The notes: generated by a model from the letters alone, not told the origin. A stretch of 64,000 nt of DNA from Phymorhynchus buccinoides (GCA_017654935.2 CM065682.1:39160548-39224547); one strand, 5' to 3'; shown: positions 40,921-54,464, counted from the stretch's first letter. Numbers and translations are program-made.

Positions 40921-41078
40921 GCTATCAAATATATGAACATTAACAACAATCGATAGAAACAGAATTGGCTATCTAGCTATCAAATATATGAACATTAACA
41001 ACAATCGATAGAAACAGAATTGGCTATCTAGCTATCAAATATATGAACATTAACAACAATCGATAGAAACAGACATGG
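40921..41078. repeat. Three-copy tandem repeat of 57 bp
   Basis: Three copies of a unit with GCTATCAAATATATGAACAT and CAACAATCGATAGAAACAGA lie in the intron between exons 6 and 7. The copies are nearly perfect, so the expansion is recent. Confidence 0.9.
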
Positions 41079-41162
41079 GCTATCTTGTATATTACCCATC
41101 ATCACTCAGTATTTCGCATTTAAAATTTTCACAGAAGCAACAGTCTGCTTTTTCGAGAAAGG

Positions 41163-41270
41163 ATAGGGTTATGATCAGCCTTGGATCATTTTCACCAAAA
41201 TGAAAGAAGCAGACTTTGAGATTGAGGGTCGTGAACATGAAGGAGGAGTCTAAAGTACAACTTTGTCCAG
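41163..41270 (-). repeat. Dispersed repeat, copy B
   Basis: On the minus strand it reads CTCCTTCATGTTCACGACCC, CAAAGTCTGCTTCTTTCATT and GCTGATCATAACCCTATCC. Same family as 25063. Confidence 0.65.
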
Positions 41271-42089
41271 ACATGTCCATAAGAGACTACCAGGTGGATG
41301 GTGACCAGACACAGTCTCGGTATAACAGAACAGTGCAAAGCATTTAACTCTAACTTATAGGCTTGGAAAGAAAAGAGCTGTATTCTCGTCACTTTCATAG
41401 AAACAGTGTAGGAAGCAAAGTGAACGTACAAGTGAATGTGTGAAAGAGGTGATATTCTGTAACAACCGGGGAAGTGACATCACTGAGAGGTGTTTTTGTC
41501 ACTGATGATGAGATTGTAACGGTGAGTGGGGAAATTCCGTCAGACCAGGAAAGACAAAGCTAGACAGTGTACACGTGTGCTGGGTTAAGGCATAAAACAA
41601 TGTTCACAGTGTACACAAAATTACAGCACACACACACGCGTGCGCGCGCGCACGAACCCCCCCCCCCCCCCCCCCCCCTCCCCGCTTAATTTTTCCCCAC
41701 AGACACATCCACGCAGAAGACTTGAAAAGTGATGAAAAGGGGACTGAATGAGGCGTTATACTACTCCCTGCCGACACGAAAGGGCGATAATTTTAGGCCC
41801 GAATTGCCGATGCCCCCTGGTGACGAGTCAGGAGCAGATAAGTTTATGCGGCTATATACTACTTGTTCCTGACAAACAAGGGCGATAATCTTAAGTAGGT
41901 GGTGTTCGCATCTCTGGGCACAAGACAGGGTCAGATAATTTTCAGTATAAAGCCTCATTGATGCAGAACACAAAAACACAGTTCTGTAATAAAAAGAAAA
42001 CAAAAAAGTCAGATAACCTAATTTGCTCTGTTCACACAACTATACATGTCAAACAAAGGGCACCAACAACAGGAAGGACAGAGGTGTAC

Positions 42090-42125
42090 CTTTCTCCTCA
42101 TCCTCCTCGGAAGAGTCATGCGCAA
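42090..42125 (-). CDS. ANK: Ankyrin-like gene, visible exon 6 (microexon)
   Basis: This 36 nt exon encodes AHDSSEEDEEK plus split codons. Its acceptor is excellent (CATTTTTTCCTTGCAG) and its donor is GAAAG/GTACACC. The phase is 1-1, like the exons around it. The SSEEDEE motif is a good casein kinase 2 type acidic target (inference). It sits in front of the first giant exon and may be an optional cassette. Confidence 0.62.
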
Positions 42126-42475
42126 CTGCAAGGAAAAAATGAAAGGTTTTTATGCTTTAAAAAATCAAGCTGAAAGAAAGTTCAGTGATGAGTCATCAGT
42201 TGGCCAGCTGTAATCTGTGATCCGAGAGGGAGGAGATGATTCAGTACATAAACATTTCAGAAAGCCATGAATGAGACTGATGTACTGATAAGTGTTAGCT
42301 TTAGAAGGACGGATATATGCCAGTGTTCAAAGAATTGGGATTTGTATCATTTCCAAAGAATGGGAATGAGGGTGAGGGGTGTGGGTCTTGGATTCTCTAA
42401 CTTTATGGACCACATAGTGCAGATACATGGACAGAGGCCAGAATCAAACAGGTGTAGATAGACCGGGATTAAAAC

Positions 42476-42476
<1 letters not shown>

Positions 42477-42562
<86 letters not shown>
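42477..42562. repeat. (GA)n microsatellite
   Basis: About 85 bp of GA in the intron between exons 5 and 6. Confidence 0.95.
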
Positions 42563-42565
<3 letters not shown>

Positions 42566-42995
42566 GGGATGAGGAAACATTATAAAGAACAACATGGAAG
42601 GCACAGGAGCAATCGTGGAAAAGACATCGCATCATGATGATCATACTACATGTAGCCTAATATTCCTGGTTGGTTTTCATCTTTCCCAATGCACCCAATA
42701 GTCTCCATCCTTCTACCACCACCACCACCACCCAAAAACAGGAAAAATATTTTTTTTAAACTCATATATTTCTTCCCCCTCACCTTTTCTCCCTCCGCAA
42801 CATCCCTTTCGCAAAACCTCTACCACACATATACCCCAAACAAACAAAAACTGGTGGTGAAACTCACATTCAATTAACTTCTCTTAACCAAACAAGGTAT
42901 ACAGCATGGTCAAATTCTGTCCTTTGTGCATAGGTTTTACAGACAGACCTTTCCCAAAACGTAAAAAACAAACATGAGCACAGTCCAGCATGACT

Positions 42996-43270
42996 CCCAT
43001 CAGCTTACTTTAAACGAACGGGTGACTTGTCCCCAAACCACCATGCAAGTCAACTCTCATCCAGCACTATCATACCTTCTGAGGACGCACATGTTACCTT
43101 TACCGGACGGATTATTTGTCCCCAAACCACCACATGCAAGTCAACTCTCATCCAGCACTATCATACCTTCTGAGGACGCACATGTTACCTTTACCGGACG
43201 GATTACTTGTCCCCAAACCACCACCACGCAAAAGTTAAAATTGAATACAGCTGAACTCTCATTGTCTAAC
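42996..43270. repeat. Minisatellite of about 90 bp units overlapping the exon 5 donor
   Basis: Two near-identical units (TTGTCCCCAAACCACC landmarks at 43028 and 43116) and a diverged third from 43207 are present. The first two each contain ACCTTCTGAGGACGC, which is the exon 5 end plus its donor on the minus strand. In the third unit this same segment is the real exon edge. Confidence 0.88.
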
Positions 43271-43453
43271 CTTCTGAGGACGCCCCATAGTACGCATACT
43301 TCACTCCGAAATAGGACAGCACGTCCTCATCTTCATCAGGAGGGGTACTGTTGTCCTCAGTGATAACTATGACTGGTGTGCTGTCAGTGTCTGTTACTGA
43401 GGAGGCTGCTGCTGCTTCCTTGCTGGTGTGCAGCGTAGTAGGAGCAGCAGAGA
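43271..43453 (-). CDS. ANK: Ankyrin-like gene, visible exon 5
   Basis: This 183 nt (61 codon) phase 1-1 exon has acceptor TTGCTGGCATCATCAG and donor TCAGAAG/GTTAGA. The protein is Ser/Thr/Ala-rich and acidic (SKEAAAASSVTDTDSTPV, then VITEDNSTPPDEDEDV) and ends with an aromatic patch (YFGVKYAYYGASSE). No known domain is seen. The last 13 exonic bases plus the donor are copied in the minisatellite just downstream (43028-43260), so the real donor competes with two near-identical copies. Confidence 0.72.
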
Positions 43454-44185
43454 CTGATGATGCCAGCAAACAAAAAAAGGTAAACACATACTATGCGAAA
43501 ATCAACCATGCTGCTACAGAATCAAGTTAGTGTTGGAGGATAAGAAAGAAAGATGATTCGGGAGAAAGGATAGAAGGGTAGAGGGGAAAGACAAACCTTA
43601 ACAAAAAATCGGGAGTATTCTTCACAATCAAGCAACACTGAAGAAACAAAATAGAGAATTCATACAGCAACTGGGAAAGTGACAAAACAAGGAGTAATAT
43701 ATAAACGGTATGTGAGGGTACCAGGGACAGGGCGAGACGAGAGGAGAAAGAGTAAGAGAGGAGCGGAGATGGAAGAAAAGGTGATTATAGAAGGATTACA
43801 GTTCAAAGTAACGACGAAAGCATTACTAAGACGTGACATTGAATTGATTATAAGTGAATTGACAAACAACAGTACATCAATATGGAAATATATTATTTTT
43901 GGAAAAATAAATCCTCTAAAATGAACACAAATATAACACATACACACACACAAACTGGAGTTCCCATCGATTTATCAGAGACATCTGAACATAATAAACT
44001 CAAGTCAGAAGGATACATACGACCGACAGAATGAATCCATGCAGAAATAAAGAGTGTGCTCAAAAGAAAAACTGAAATTGTTTGGTGTTAATACCACCCA
44101 AGATAGTTTAAATGCACCTCATAACAGTGTGCGTTTTTAATTGATCATACATTTTTTTAATGTTTCCATTACCATTACTCTTAGG

Positions 44186-44509
<324 letters not shown>

Positions 44510-44850
44510 GAAAAGACAGTTTTTAGGGTAATGATGTTGTAAGTGAAAATGAAAACCGACGTCTCCATCAGACATATTTCTCAAGTAGATTCTGTCTAGA
44601 ACCAGCACAAAGATCTGCATCCAAACACACACACACACTCAGACAGACAGACAGACACACACACACACACAGACAGATCTTGATTGATTCAGTTGGATAA
44701 AGAATTGATCGTGCAATCAGCGTTTGCTTTCTGATTGAAGTGAAGTTGATGCTCATACACCAAACAGCCTTTGTATTCACAGTGCATATGAATGGGTCAC
44801 CTTTCTGGTGGCCTATTTACTTTTGGGACTCCTGTTCTTGAATTTCTTGG

Positions 44851-45197
44851 AATGTGCCACCCCCCTACCTATCTCGGTTAATTCTATTTTACCGTTATTG
44901 CCTTTCTTACCATACATAAAGCTGTATTTTAGGAACATTTTTAGCTAATAACCTTTTTGGAATACTAACCCTATCCCTAACCCTACCCCCCACCCTATAA
45001 GACGGAAAAACGCAACGAACCACAACTGTGACAAATCGCGGTGTACTGCAGTAGTTAGGTTTAGGGCTAGGGTTAGTATTCCAAAAAGGTTATTAGCTGA
45101 AAATGTTCCTAAAATACAGCTTTATGTATGGTAAGAAAGGCAAAAACGGAAAAAGAGAATTAACCGAGAAATGCAGGGGGGGGGGGGGGGCACATCT
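44851..45197. mobile_element. Long-TIR element with a telomere-like centre, complete copy
   Basis: Arms of more than 100 bp are inverted copies: CTCGGTTAATTCTATTTTAC to TTTTTGGAATACTAACCC on the left, and GTATTCCAAAAAGGTTATTA to GAATTAACCGAG on the right. The centre has CCCTAACCCTACCCCCCACC, an AACGCAACGAACCACAACTG core and GGTTTAGGGCTAGGGTTAG. It has no ORF. A partial copy is at 10969-11250. It is best described as a MITE or foldback element. Confidence 0.82.
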
Positions 45198-46266
45198 TTA
45201 CATTTACCCAAGGTTCAATAGTAAAACTTTTTTTAAAAATCCAACTAACTCAGACACTATTTAAATTAGAATATGCTTAGATAAAAGCAAATTTTTAAGG
45301 AACATGTTTCAAACCCAGCTGAACTTTCAGAAGTTTCTTTCAATGATCAGATTTTAAATACATATTTTTTGGTGCGTGGGAAAATAAAAACAACACACAA
45401 ACCACAGTGTAAAAAACAACAACCAACCAAACAAACGTACAAATAAAAAGGAATAAAATAAAATAAACCCGAAACTATGTGGACATAAAATCATTGAACA
45501 AAAAAAGTAGAAGGGATTTGGTCTAAGTGTTTGGCATGGTTGTACCCGTTTGTTTGTTGCAACATATATCAAGTGTTGTATCATGTTGCAACGGCAGATT
45601 CATGGACATGTTTATGAAGCTATTATCACAATACCATTCTCAATGAAACCAGGCTGTGGACTGGGGTGACACCTGATTTACAGGACTATTTCGTGCATGT
45701 GTTTGTGTGTGCAAACTTCCATATATATTTAACCACAAACGAAAAGGTAAAGACCTGACAGAATTTGCCCTGCTTTACATACATGTACTGATATTTATAT
45801 GCAACATTTATTTTTAAAATCTCACTACGGTGTTACTTTAATATTAATTAAAAAAGAGAAAGAGTAGGCCTATTGTACGAGCTGTCTGCGATACTATTTT
45901 AGAAATGCTCAAAAAGCATTTGTTCTTTCATTCTTATGTGCGACTATAGAAAAAATAAAGTTATTTTTATGTTTTTTTTTAATGCAATGAACAACGAAAT
46001 ATTAAGAAGTCTGTTTAAGGCTCTATTTCATTTCCAATACGTCTGTGGTAAACTAAGCTGTTGTGCTACAGATTTGGATTCAAGTTTTAAAAAAAAAAAA
46101 GGCAGTATGTTTCCATGTTTAGTTCTTAAGATGCTTTAAATGCGTATAGAAAAGAATTTTGAAAATTGTGTATCGTGTGCACACTTGAATGCACATGTAT
46201 ATGTCTGTGTGTATGTATGTGTGTGTGTGTGTGTGTCGTGTATGACGTTCTGTGCATGGATTTGAC

Positions 46267-46268
<2 letters not shown>

Positions 46269-46326
<58 letters not shown>
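46269..46326. repeat. (GA)n microsatellite
   Basis: About 58 bp of GA, preceded by a short GT tract at 46205-46236, in intron 4. Confidence 0.94.
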
Positions 46327-46328
<2 letters not shown>

Positions 46329-46807
46329 TAAGGAAATTAACAGCTTTGTGTGAAATGCTGAGCAAACATACTTTCTGATGCAATAAGAAGAAATGTTTTC
46401 TTCCTATGGCAATGACAATGAATGAACTCTGTGTTCAATAACTTTTAAAATCAATGCCTGTGTCTTGTCTCTGTCTTTAGCAATTTAAAAAATATTTCCA
46501 CCATGACCAGAAATTGCCATGGTTGCGCTTGTCTGGGCCAGTGCTACCTCTAGTCCCAACAAAGCTAAACAGATGAGACACATGCCCGCAACAGATAAGG
46601 ACCTCGTGCAAGACCCCATCAACACCGATATAAAAAACCACCATGAATGCCCACAATGAAAAACTGGGTTGTCAGTCGTTCTGAAAAGACCAAGGAAACC
46701 CCTTCAAGAAAGCACCTTTGAGGAATGAATACCACCAGTCCAGATAACTGCCTGGATCTGCAAGCAGCCAAGATACGAGACCTTCTAAAGCTCGCTCTAG
46801 CAACACA

Positions 46808-46878
46808 TCAATGGGACCCAAAAGGGGAATAGGATCATTTTACCAATGGGACCCAAAGGTGGTATGGGTAATTTACCT
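46808..46878. repeat. Two-copy 35 bp duplication at the exon 4 donor
   Basis: ATGGGACCCAAAAGGGGAAT at 46810 and ATGGGACCCAAAGGTGGTAT at 46846 start two related 35 bp units. On the minus strand both contain a GTAAA(A/T) donor-like start. The unit nearest the exon carries the real donor. Confidence 0.7.
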
Positions 46879-47665
46879 TCTATGTCATCCAGGGTGAGCT
46901 GTCCTTTAGCAAGCATGTCCTCCACCACGTCTAGCGGGGATTCTGCGCGGTTGTAGCGCAAAAACTGGCTTCCACCATCAACATCACTGCCATACATGTA
47001 GGACACTAGCTTGGGTTGGGCAGAGTTGCCGCCATCATCCTCGCAGGCTGGCTTTGCTCCAGAGCTCGGTATTGTTCCTGCCCCTGTCTTGGACTCATCT
47101 TTATTATCCTCCTCGTCAGAATCGGAATCTTGGCCGGTCACGAAAGCGGATTCCGTGCCGGGAATCACTTCTTCAATCTCATAATCTTCTTCCATTTTGT
47201 GATGGTCCTTGTCAAAGGACTCGTGGTGCATCTTCACCATGTGAACCATGCGGTTCATCACCACATGCTTCTTCACTTTGGTGCCATCATCCAGAACCTC
47301 CTCTATGTCTTCAGCTTCCTGCACTACTTTGGGGGGCTGTTCGAACAATTCATAGACGTCCTCAGAGCTTGTACCAGGCACTTCTACGTCCTCCTCATAG
47401 ACGTCTTCCTGGCCGCTTTCAGAGGTGTGGGTGTGGCGAACATGCTTGACCTTGTGGTGGGAGACACGCTGAACAGAGTGGACTGTTCCGTCCGCCAGGA
47501 CTTCCGACTCTTCCTTCACCTCCACCTCCTCCCGTTCTGGGCCTACCACTACAATGTCATCCATTTTGGTTAGGCTTGGGTTAGATCTCTGGTGGTCGGT
47601 GATTTCTCTCTTGTTTTCTGGACTCTTTTTAGCGCCTCTTTTCCCTGAGACTGAGGAATGCAAAA
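46877..47665 (-). CDS. ANK: Ankyrin-like gene, visible exon 4, with a duplicated regulatory-tail module
   Basis: This 789 nt (263 codon) phase 1-1 exon has acceptor ATCTTTATTTCAG and donor ATAGAAG/GTAAAT. An alternative acceptor 15 nt inside (CATTCCTCAG) would also keep frame. The protein has two related modules, at about residues 50-100 and 117-170. Each starts with E-x-VL-x-DGT, continues with a His/Lys/Val-rich strand (HHKVKHVRH; MVHMVKMHH), then an acidic run, and closes with (V/I)PGT. The VLxDGT-then-basic pattern resembles the EILKEDGSV-type segment near the end of vertebrate ankyrins, and is one of the better family clues here. After residue 175 comes an acidic DSDSDEEDNKDES run, then YMYGSDVDGGSQFLRY and a closing LTLDDIE. 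Confidence 0.82.
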
Positions 47666-50600
47666 CTGAAATAAAGATGTAAAAGGAACAGTAAGACCAG
47701 GATTCTGCGATACAGTGTTTCCTCTACCTGACAATCCCCAATGCAGTTTGAATTATTACAGGCATGCATGCAGCTGTTGTTAGCTGTGCTTTGACACAGA
47801 GGTACATACAAAGAACAAATGTTACATTAGAGTATCGCACACTGATTACTTGCGTTCAGGAAGTTCTCACACAGGTTAAAATGATACTTTCCTTTGTACT
47901 TAGTGCAACCAAAAGGCCTGAATATACAAAGAGCTCGCACTCTGCAGCTGACTGAAGCCCTCTTTTTTTTATACTCCCACCCATTCACTTACACTACAGT
48001 TGGGGATCATTGTGAACTCACTCACTGCCTACAACAACACTAATACTTCCACATTTTCACCTTCTAGGTGGGAAGCGAGAAAATTGGCTTCATTCTTTGC
48101 AAGGTTTGTAGGCTGCAGAGTTATCACCCTTTGTAACATTTAGGCTTTTTGATGCAACAAACAATTTTACTCCAGCACACCCAGCTCATGTATCTTCATG
48201 CAGATTACACAGATAAAGGCATTTCGAGCACTGGTGTTAGTATATACATGTTGTTCGTTCTCAGTCAGTCTTGATGTTCTAAGACAGCTGTAAATCATAA
48301 CTTATCTGTCAGTATTCCATATAAGGCATACAATGTTTGGAAGACAAATGTCTCTATTTGCAGTGCTACGTCGAAGCAAACCAGCAAATATGGGTGAAAA
48401 CACTGTATATTTTAGCGGTGCTTTAATAACAAACCTCCGAAAAAAGCAACTATTTCGGAGATAGATGTTCAGGTTATACTAAGTGGACATCCGTAAGTCA
48501 TTATACTAAGTAATTAAGTTTTATATTCGACAATAATATTGTGACAAGGCTCCTTCCATATCAATTCAAATTTAGAAGGGAATAAATTTATAATAATCAT
48601 GTTTCAAATGTATCTGTTGCACAACTTCACATCAATGCAAAATTTATGTGAATTCAACACACAATTGGTTGTCTTTTTGTGGTATTTTCATGCCTTTTAA
48701 ATTGTGGATTTATGAAATAAAATAAACATGCTTTCACATTCATGTTAGAGTCTTGCTAAAATCTTAGCCCATTATTTCAATGGCAATAACATTGATTTAA
48801 GTTTCATTTGAAGCTATCAAAAAATGAGGAATGAAACATTTTGTTTTAACCTAGGGTTGAACAGAACCTTTACAGGCTTTTACTGGTGCAGGACTTAAAT
48901 CACAATTCCTAAATTCTTTCTTCGCTTAAAAAAATACCTACGCTACATTTTGTAAAATCCAGATTTTAAAAAACTAAAAGAATTTAAGTTAAAAACTCAC
49001 AGAAAACAGATTTGTCTTTTAGTGCCAGATACAAAACTAGCGATAATGGACATTCCAATGAGTGACTGCCATTATATAATATGTCTTACTATAATGAAAG
49101 TGAAATGATCTGTTTTCTAGTTCTTAAATGAAAGAATATTCTGATCATGTTTGTGTACGGGAGATAGGAAATGATCTTTTGAGGATGATAATGTATAATG
49201 CATTATGTCATGCATCATTTCCGATAGTGAGTATAGTGAAAGGAAGTAATACCAAAACAAACAAACAAACTAAAAAGAAAAACGCATTTTAAAAACAAAG
49301 GCAAATTTATTCCTGTGTATAAACAACATAATCAAAACAGATGAAAAGCAAAACTTTAAAATAAGGCAAAAAATTCTAAGGTCGAATCTATACTAACACA
49401 AATTCACTCAACCAAAAGAATGGTGACATGCACCTTACAAAGGAGACAAAAACGAAAGGAAACAATAGCAAAACATTTCAACGTTAAAAACATCTAAAGA
49501 GATCACAATAATAAAGGCAGATAAGACTTCAGTGTGATCATAGCACTTTTTCTGTTGCATTTTATTTTATCTTAATCGTCAAAAATCAGCTAAAATTTGT
49601 CAGACAGCAACAATCATTTTACCTTCGTATCAGAATGTTTTTAATATATCGTCTGTGAAATTAAAACAACAACTCGTATCTCAATATTGGTAGTTTTGAG
49701 AACAAGAAAAAAAAACTTTTAAAAATTAACCGCATTGACCACAATTGATTAATTATGATGAATATGGTGTTCAAAACATTGCGAGTTTAGTCCTGCATTT
49801 GGTTAAAATTACTTTAAATTATTTTTTTGACTTGAAAAGAACGAACATACGAGGTTTTTGTCCTTAACTAGATCTGAATTTGGGACTTACGAGTTTTTCT
49901 TCTATTTTCACAACCTCATTTACCCCAAATAGAAAGTCCTTAGAGATACAAGCTTTTGGTGGAAGGTGGCGTGAAAAATTGGAGAGCTCACTATGTATCC
50001 AACTCAAACCCCCCAAAAATCGAGATACAAGGTTTTTAAATTTCACTGACGATATATCTGTTCTTAGTTCAGTACAATCAGGTAAGACACAGCTTTGTAA
50101 TGTGAATCCCATTGAGATTTCTGCTATTTGTTTATTCTGCTTTAAAACAGAACAGGTTTTGCTTTTGCTGTGCTTTTGAAAACATATTTCAAAAGTTCTC
50201 ATAAAAAAGTCTTTAAAAAATGCATGTTAAATTTAGAGTAATCATTTTACTTTGAGGTTCAAGCATATTATGAATGCTATTTCAACAGTCCAGCTGACTT
50301 TTTTCAATGCAGTTTTGAAAATAAGGTGTAAAAAGTTATTCAGTTACAGTTAATGGCATGCACAATTTGTTTAATTTAGTTTAATTATTTTCTCAAGCAG
50401 AAAAAAAAGAAGAAAATAATGAACATGCATTGCTCGAGGTTTACTTTTCAGTCTTTTTTCTCTCTTCTCTGTCAATAGTAAAATATGGCTTAATGAAAAA
50501 AAAGGAAGAAGCAAAATTAAGCACTGGTTTGTAATAAAAGCATTAAAGGTACAATGTTTTGTTAAATGTCTTAAAAACAATACAATCCATTCCATGAATT

Positions 50601-51882
50601 AAAAAAGTACAACATCCAGTTAAAATTAAAAACAGTCAAACAAACAAAACTAAACACAACAACAAAAACCAGCAAGATTTATATGCATACAATTCCAAAA
50701 CCTGTCATGGCATGCAACTCTTGGCAAAAAAAGCATCCATTTATATGAATAGATAAAAAGAATCAATCTTTAGAAATGTGGTGGAATTGTACAAAAACAT
50801 CTATTGAACAAAACAACCCCAAAACAAATACACATGTACCAAACATGCATAAAAACATGAAATAAAAAGGTTGGTAGGTAGAATTTGTTCTCAGCAACCA
50901 CTTAAATGATAACAAATCAAAGATGAAAAAAACACCTTTAAGACAAGAAGCATCTTGAAATGTTCTTTATGAAGACAAAAGTGTACCCAGTAAACTGGTT
51001 AGAAAATAAAAATGACATATTTCATGTTTTGAAATCTGAAATTGGAAAATGTTTTAATACAACCATTTTCTTTCAAGTAAATTCAAAATAATTGTTAACA
51101 CTTCATTTCTGCAGATTACTAGGCATCCATTTGGTAGCAAATCACATAATGTAGCAAAAATATATAATGTGGAGAGTTAAAGAATGCTTGTAAAGTGTTT
51201 CACAATAATCCTCATACAGTAATCTTTTGGCTCGGCATTACCAGGCCAAATAACAGTCTGTATTGGATGGTAAGAAATGAAAGTGTCCAGATGGTAGTAC
51301 TTTCATGTCATGCACTCATCAGCAAAAAAGCTCAAATTTGGTTGGCCAAAGTGTTCAAAAAGTGCTATCTACGTAGATTCCTTAAACACAGAGACAGACA
51401 CAATGTGTGCAAACACACCTGTGCACACCACATTAATAGAATTGAGTTAAAGAATAGAAAGGGTGTACTGGTCATACAAAATGAATCACCCTGATAGTTT
51501 TTAATATGGAGTGGTTGCTGGAACAAATTCTCCTTTATCATTTCAAAAGGAATACAAAAAAAAGACAGAAAATAAATCAGTAACATGTCAATCTTGGAAG
51601 CAATGTGAACATACACATATATTAGCACACAAAAAAAGGCAGAAGATTAGTTTGACAGACACTGACATCATAACCAGTTAATCGTCTACAAACTGACAGA
51701 TGTTATCAGCTGCTGCTTTTGGAGTGGTCTGCTGAACAGAGGCAGAGAGGCAGAAAAAGTATGAGTTTGAACAAAACCCAATCCAGAGCATTAAGGCCAT
51801 AAAAAAATATTCTTATGGTTTCACAGTAACGTGTGCCTCCTGTTCCACAAGAACAACAAAAATGTAGTTCAAACAGCACTAC
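47666..51882 (-). other. Intron 3 content
   Basis: This 4.2 kb intron is AT-rich and nearly free of microsatellites, and no exon was found. The 49860-50200 stretch is open on both strands and less AT-biased than its surroundings, but its frame does not fit the gene. Confidence 0.5.
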
Positions 51883-52272
51883 CTTCTTGGTCCACATCCG
51901 TTCTGGGACTGAAGCGCCTTCTCGATCCTGCTGGTGAATAATCATTCAAGCAGACCTTGAAATCCTCGACTCGTTCGGGGACTTCATCAGGCGACAATTT
52001 TTCAGGAACCACTGCGATGGTCTCCTCCCGCCTGTCAATGAATCCCTCATCGCCCAAGTCCCCCTTCAGTCCAAACTCTTGGTACTGCTCCTCCTCATCG
52101 TAGAAGTCTTTGGGGAGAGCGGGTTCGGGGACAGACGCTGGTCCTTCTTTGTAGGATCCCTCGGACATGGGGCTGAGGCCGGTGTCTGAGATGGGGCTGC
52201 TGAGGGACAGACCCGAGCTGACCGGTGCTGCTGCTGCCTTACCATCAACATCGCTGCCTTGCTGAGCTTTCA
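51883..52272 (-). CDS. ANK: Ankyrin-like gene, visible exon 3
   Basis: This 390 nt (130 codon) phase 1-1 exon has acceptor CCTCCTTTGCAG and donor CAAGAAG/GTAGTG. It opens with KAQQGSDVDGKAAAAPV, continues with a Ser/Pro stretch (SLSSPISDTGLSPMSEGS), and has an acidic middle containing DFYDEEEQYQEFGLKGDLGD. It ends in an Arg-rich segment (SPAGSRRRFSPRTDVDQE). The SP sites and RRRFSP look like kinase targets, which is inference. The tag GSDVDG recurs in the next exon. Composition is that of a disordered cytoplasmic regulatory segment. It is most likely part of the region between the death domain and the C-terminus of an ankyrin. Confidence 0.75.
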
Positions 52273-54304
52273 CTGCAAAGGAGGGCACCATGCACATGCT
52301 GCTCAGCAATCACATCTTTTTTTTCTTCTGCCATTCAAAGCAGTCTACCAATGCTAATTCTGCCACAACTGAGGACATTGTTTAGTAAAGAAATTGAAAG
52401 ATGGTCAGTCATATCTTGATGATTTTTGTTTTCTATGAAGCTCTCAAAGCAATGGTAGGTAGCATGCAGGACACCGAAGACAGATAAAAAGCAAATACCA
52501 AAACACATTTATGACATGAAAAAAAAAGTGATCTTCAACTTTGATGAAGTACTGGCGTCAGATCTGCAAGAGTGAGAAAGGAATGCGTAGAATCATTATA
52601 TTTACCCCCCAGATAGTTAGAATGTCCTCACCCACTGTATGAAAAATAAATGGCTAACTAACTAAAAGAGGCTAAGCGGGATGCTGCCTCTTTTATTTTG
52701 TTATTCTGAATCTGTACAGAGATTTGGAGTTCAGAAAGCAAGCAACATGAGCAAAGAATTAGTTGGGCGGCTGTAGCTAAGTCTGGTGTACATGAAAGCT
52801 TTTATTTCCCAGAATTGGCAACAGCTTGCAGAACAAGGTTTGGACACACAGACACACATAAAGGATGAACAGTGAGCAGCGAAATACAAGCAATGTTTAT
52901 AGAAAAGCTCAGAATGTTTTCGAAGCTAGCAGAAGATAGATGGAGAAATCAGTTTAAAGAGTGGAGAATCTAGCTGGCAAATATGATAATCTAAGTTGTA
53001 AAAGCAACCAGTCATTTTTGATTTTTTCAACTGATCATAGTATATTGTGTGTGTGTGTGTGTGTGTGTATGTGTGTGAGTGTGTGTGTGTGTGTTTTTAC
53101 CAGTGTATAATTTTAATACAGCATTGAGTGTATTGTCAGCATGTTGTAAAATAGACAGCGGCCAATGTTTCTAATTGTTAGATGATTACCCACAGAAGCT
53201 TTAAAAAAATGAGATTTTAATTACTGAGGTAATGCTTTCCTAATATCGCACACATTGTCAAGCTATTTGTTTACTGCCCAGAATTTTCTAAACAACAGAC
53301 AGGTAGAAATTCAAGCAACATCTATCTTCATCAACACAAAAAGAAATAAAAACACATAACACATTTGTATGTCACTGAACTTTTTATTGAAAAAAAAATT
53401 CAAAACTGAAAATGTAATGTAGCATGATCTTCACACATTTACGCATGCAAATGAACAATACCTTGCGTTTCAGCTGTTTACAACATGAATCTGAAACAAC
53501 TTTCATGCTTGCTAAAAGATGATGAGACAAATGTTTTGTTTATAAAATAATTTAATGGAATAATACTTCAAGATTCTTTTCCTTCTATACTTCAAGTTTC
53601 TTTTCTTTCTGATCAGATAACATAACAGAATTACTATTAAGTTTGAAATTTTATTTTTTGAAAATGCACTGAGCACTAAAATGCTTTCCAAAGAAAATAC
53701 TCACCAAAGTAACTGATTAAATGTTGATAACACATGTTTGACACTGTCATGTTTGCAACCATTGATATTATTATTCTGTGCCTAAATACATGAAAATAAT
53801 TATTTTTAAATCTTCATCAAAATGTGACATCCAATATCGGAAACATAAGTGCCCCCACCCCCATCCTCTTCTGAACTGTTAACTTAACAAGAACATCTTA
53901 CATTTTGGATTGTGAAAATGTTAGATGAAATAATTTATCAAACTACCGAGATTCAAACTTTCATTTCTACGTTAAGCACCATTTTAATAAATAACTATTC
54001 TAGAAAGCACATGAAGCGATTGAAAAATAAAAACAGTGAACACATATACAAAAAGAAGGCCTTCTGAGTGATTTGCATTCAATAAACAACAAAATAGTAG
54101 AAAAGGTTTACAAAAATAAAAAACAATCACAAAAGTAAATTTTAAAAAAGCAATTAAAAACGTCTTCTTTACCAAAATTCATATATCACATACAAAAATC
54201 GAGGGGGACTAGTTACCAAAAAAAGGCAAATTAAAAAACCATGATCATATAAGATCTATGGGAATAAGCAAAGATCAATAGGTACTAACAGAGATTTAAA
54301 GAGC

Positions 54305-54305
<1 letters not shown>

Positions 54306-54383
<78 letters not shown>

Positions 54384-54464
54384 TGAATTTTAATCAGATT
54401 AAGGCCAAAATCCCCATACTGAAGGGGTTTTACATACAAAAAAACAAAATTCATAGGTACACAT

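Noticed and set aside
49864..50202. Frames of 112 (minus) and 99 (plus) residues open on both strands
   Set aside because: A good GTAAGT donor exists, but the minus-strand segment leaves in phase 0, which does not match the phase 1 chain, and the residues do not look like the rest of the gene.
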